Source: Zeugodacus cucurbitae (Eukaryota; Arthropoda; Insecta; Diptera; Tephritidae). From it: a stretch of DNA of 64,000 bases. The notes below the pieces were generated by a model, which was given only the letters and a program-made list of their open reading frames with translations, searched no databases and was not told where the DNA came from. Every line of letters starts with the position of its first letter. The first letter of the stretch is position 1. The DNA lies in assembly GCF_028554725.1 (NCBI RefSeq), contig NC_071667.1, positions 10,523,501 through 10,587,500 of the forward strand, read 5' to 3'. This document shows positions 62,201 to 64,000 of the stretch, in pieces. The translations under genes and the position numbers were made by a program.

Positions 62201-62812
62201 TATAGTTTAGTTAAAAAATAGTTTTCCAAGAAATCTTTAACAGAGCTCACTACAAATGTGTGAGCTTTTTACCATTTCCGACATAATCAATCCAATAATC
62301 TATGGCCTCTGGTCACTTTTACCCGAGAAACTAGAATTCCTCAAAAGTATTTCTTCATTTTTTAAGAATAATCTTTCTTCATAGTTGTTATATTTTCGAA
62401 AACTATTATTAAAATGAACTCAGTTATAATCAATCAATCTGATTTTTGGCTATTTAAGAGAAGAGCTTCATTAAAGCACTAACCAACTATCTAAATTGTT
62501 ATGCAATCTTTTTTATATGAACAGTTGAGATAACGATAGTATGGCCCACCATTTATGTCATCTATTCACAAAATTTAGGTGAACCAATTCAGACATATTT
62601 TCCTTCTTGTCGCCAGATGTCGCCTATTTACATTGTTCGTTACATCTTTGGCATTTTAGGCGAATCTTAAAGTAGGAACAATCGTTCTTTTCGCATTGAG
62701 ATGATTGTGATGGTTCAGCCTCATCAGATGCCAATTGTAAGTGCTTCATCGTGAAGATTTCGGTAATTGACCAACCCATTTTATTAATATAATACACAAT
62801 TTGACTCACATA
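62201..62812. other. Non-coding spacer
   Basis: Nothing recognised between the Tc1-like element and repeat copy B. Confidence 0.4.
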
Positions 62813-63860
62813 TTTGGTATAAAGTCCATTGAAAGTTAGAAAGCCCTAAAATTAAGTATATGGGAGCTAGGTGATTTATGACTCGATTTCACTCATTTTT
62901 GCCACGGAGACATATTATTAGAAGAAATATTCCCTCTGAATTTCTTCAAAATATCTGAGGGACTTACCTGTATTTTCGGTAAAAAAATTGTTAGAAGCAC
63001 GGAGGTCCTCATATTCGATATATAGGGTATTGAAAACTAATGGACCGATGTCGACGATTTTTAGAAGTGTGATGCCTCAATATAAATGCAGTATTTATGC
63101 AAAGTTCGGTTCCGTTATTTTCACTAGTGCTTACTTTATACATTTGTAAAGTAAACGGTTCAAACGGTTCTGGTATATAGGAAGTAGGCGTGGTTGTAAA
63201 CCGATTTGGGCTATTTTCACAACATATCATTGGTAAGCTAGGAAGATATTATGAACCAAATTTCATTGAAATTGGTCGAGTAGTTTCCGATATGGATTTT
63301 GACCTATAAGATGGCGGAACCACGCCCATTTAAAATTTAGTATACCATTTTGAGTGCAAAATTTTGTAAACCATTTTATAATGCAAAGATGCCTTAAAGC
63401 TTCCGGTGGTTTTCCTTACTGAATTAAAGTAAAGTAGTAGTTTTGAACATAAGCTTTGTATGGGAGGTGGGCGTGGTTATAATCCGATTTCCTTCATTTT
63501 TGGACTGTATAAGAAATGTCTAAAGGAAATGATTCCTGAGAGTTTGGTTGATATAGCTTTAATAGTTTACGATATATGTACAAAAACGTTAGTAGGGGCT
63601 GGGCCACGCCCACATCCCCATATGCCCCTTCATGGTGCGATCCTTCTTGCCAAATTTTGCTTAACTTAATAGTTTAATTTTTGGCTTAGTTATGACACTT
63701 TATATGTTTTTGGTTTTAGCCATTTTGTGGGCGTGGCAGTGGTCCGATTACGCCCATCTTCGAGCTTAATCTTCTTATGGTGTCAAGAAATACGTATTCC
63801 AAGTTTCATCAAGAATTTCTGTTAAGGTCCTTGAAATCAAAAAACTATCAGTATAAAAAT
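62813..63860 (+). repeat. Dispersed non-coding repeat, copy B
   Basis: It is collinear with copy A (1,569-2,400) and in the same orientation. It is longer and shows an internal quasi-period of ~270 bp: (G/A)GTGGGCGTGG followed by CCGATTT at about 63,186, 63,466 and 63,728. These alternate with CCACGCCC-type segments at about 63,312 and 63,604. There is no credible coding frame. The repeat class is unknown. Confidence 0.6.
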
Positions 63861-64000
63861 TTACGGATGGAAATGAAGGAAGAAAAAATAAAATGAAATT
63901 CTTACTGAATAGAAGAAGAATTGTTTAGATCTTGCTTAAATAATTTACGTTACTCTTTTGAAGTAAGTAAAGTGAGAGTCTTCCATATTTTTTATTGTAT
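63861..64000. other. Non-coding end of the window
   Basis: Nothing recognised. Confidence 0.4.

Noticed and set aside
62963..62975. Minus-strand CAG|GTAAGT, a possible ratchet site
   Set aside because: It lies in dispersed repeat copy B and has no pyrimidine tract before the CAG.

Overview
The window is AT-rich, non-coding insect DNA dominated by transposable elements. I see no host protein-coding exon I can name. The element types (piggyBac-type, DD41D mariner, Tc1-like, Helitron, and R1-, RTE- and LOA-type non-LTR elements), short fly-style simple repeats and A-rich leader-like stretches point to a higher fly. A tephritid fruit fly is my best guess, because DD41D 'rosa' mariners were first described there; this is inference, not proof.

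Layout. 0.5-1.35 kb: 5'-truncated RTE-like retrotransposon with a 12-bp target-site duplication (TSD). 1.57-2.4 kb: dispersed non-coding repeat, copy A. 4.5-5.07 kb: pentanucleotide array containing a LOA-like 3' end. 8.6-9.5 kb and 16.66-17.36 kb: promoter- or leader-like sequence. 13.37 kb: degraded pogo-type MITE. 14.0-14.3 kb: GC-rich hairpin cluster. 17.5-18.1 kb: minisatellite of ~71-bp units. 19.5-19.8 kb: internally deleted mariner. 21.2-28.8 kb: R1-clade retrotransposon split by a 2.8-kb piggyBac-like transposon with an intact, probably spliced transposase gene. 39.5, 45.87 and 13.37 kb: three copies of one pogo-type MITE family. 41.49-44.55 kb: decayed Helitron carrying an intact DD41D mariner and an 8-bp-TSD MITE. 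44.8-45.8 kb: ~1 kb of AAAAT/AAATC satellite. 49.1-49.4 kb: truncated LOA-like element with a 13-bp TSD. 53.3 kb: short RTE-like 3' end. 58.1-62.2 kb: Tc1-like transposon split by an RTE-like retrotransposon with a 10-bp TSD. 62.8-63.9 kb: repeat copy B.

Two + strand sites, at 35,045/35,046 and 53,013/53,014, have the form polypyrimidine-CAG|GTGAGT, which is the signature of recursive (ratchet) splicing in long fly introns. They lie ~18 kb apart, and the first is ~17.7 kb after a candidate leader exon at 16.66-17.36 kb. One reading is that most of the window is the long first intron of a + strand gene whose coding exons lie beyond 64 kb.

The nesting gives a relative history: Helitron before mariner and before MITE; Tc1-like before RTE-like; R1-like before piggyBac-like. 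Only the piggyBac-like and DD41D mariner transposases look intact.
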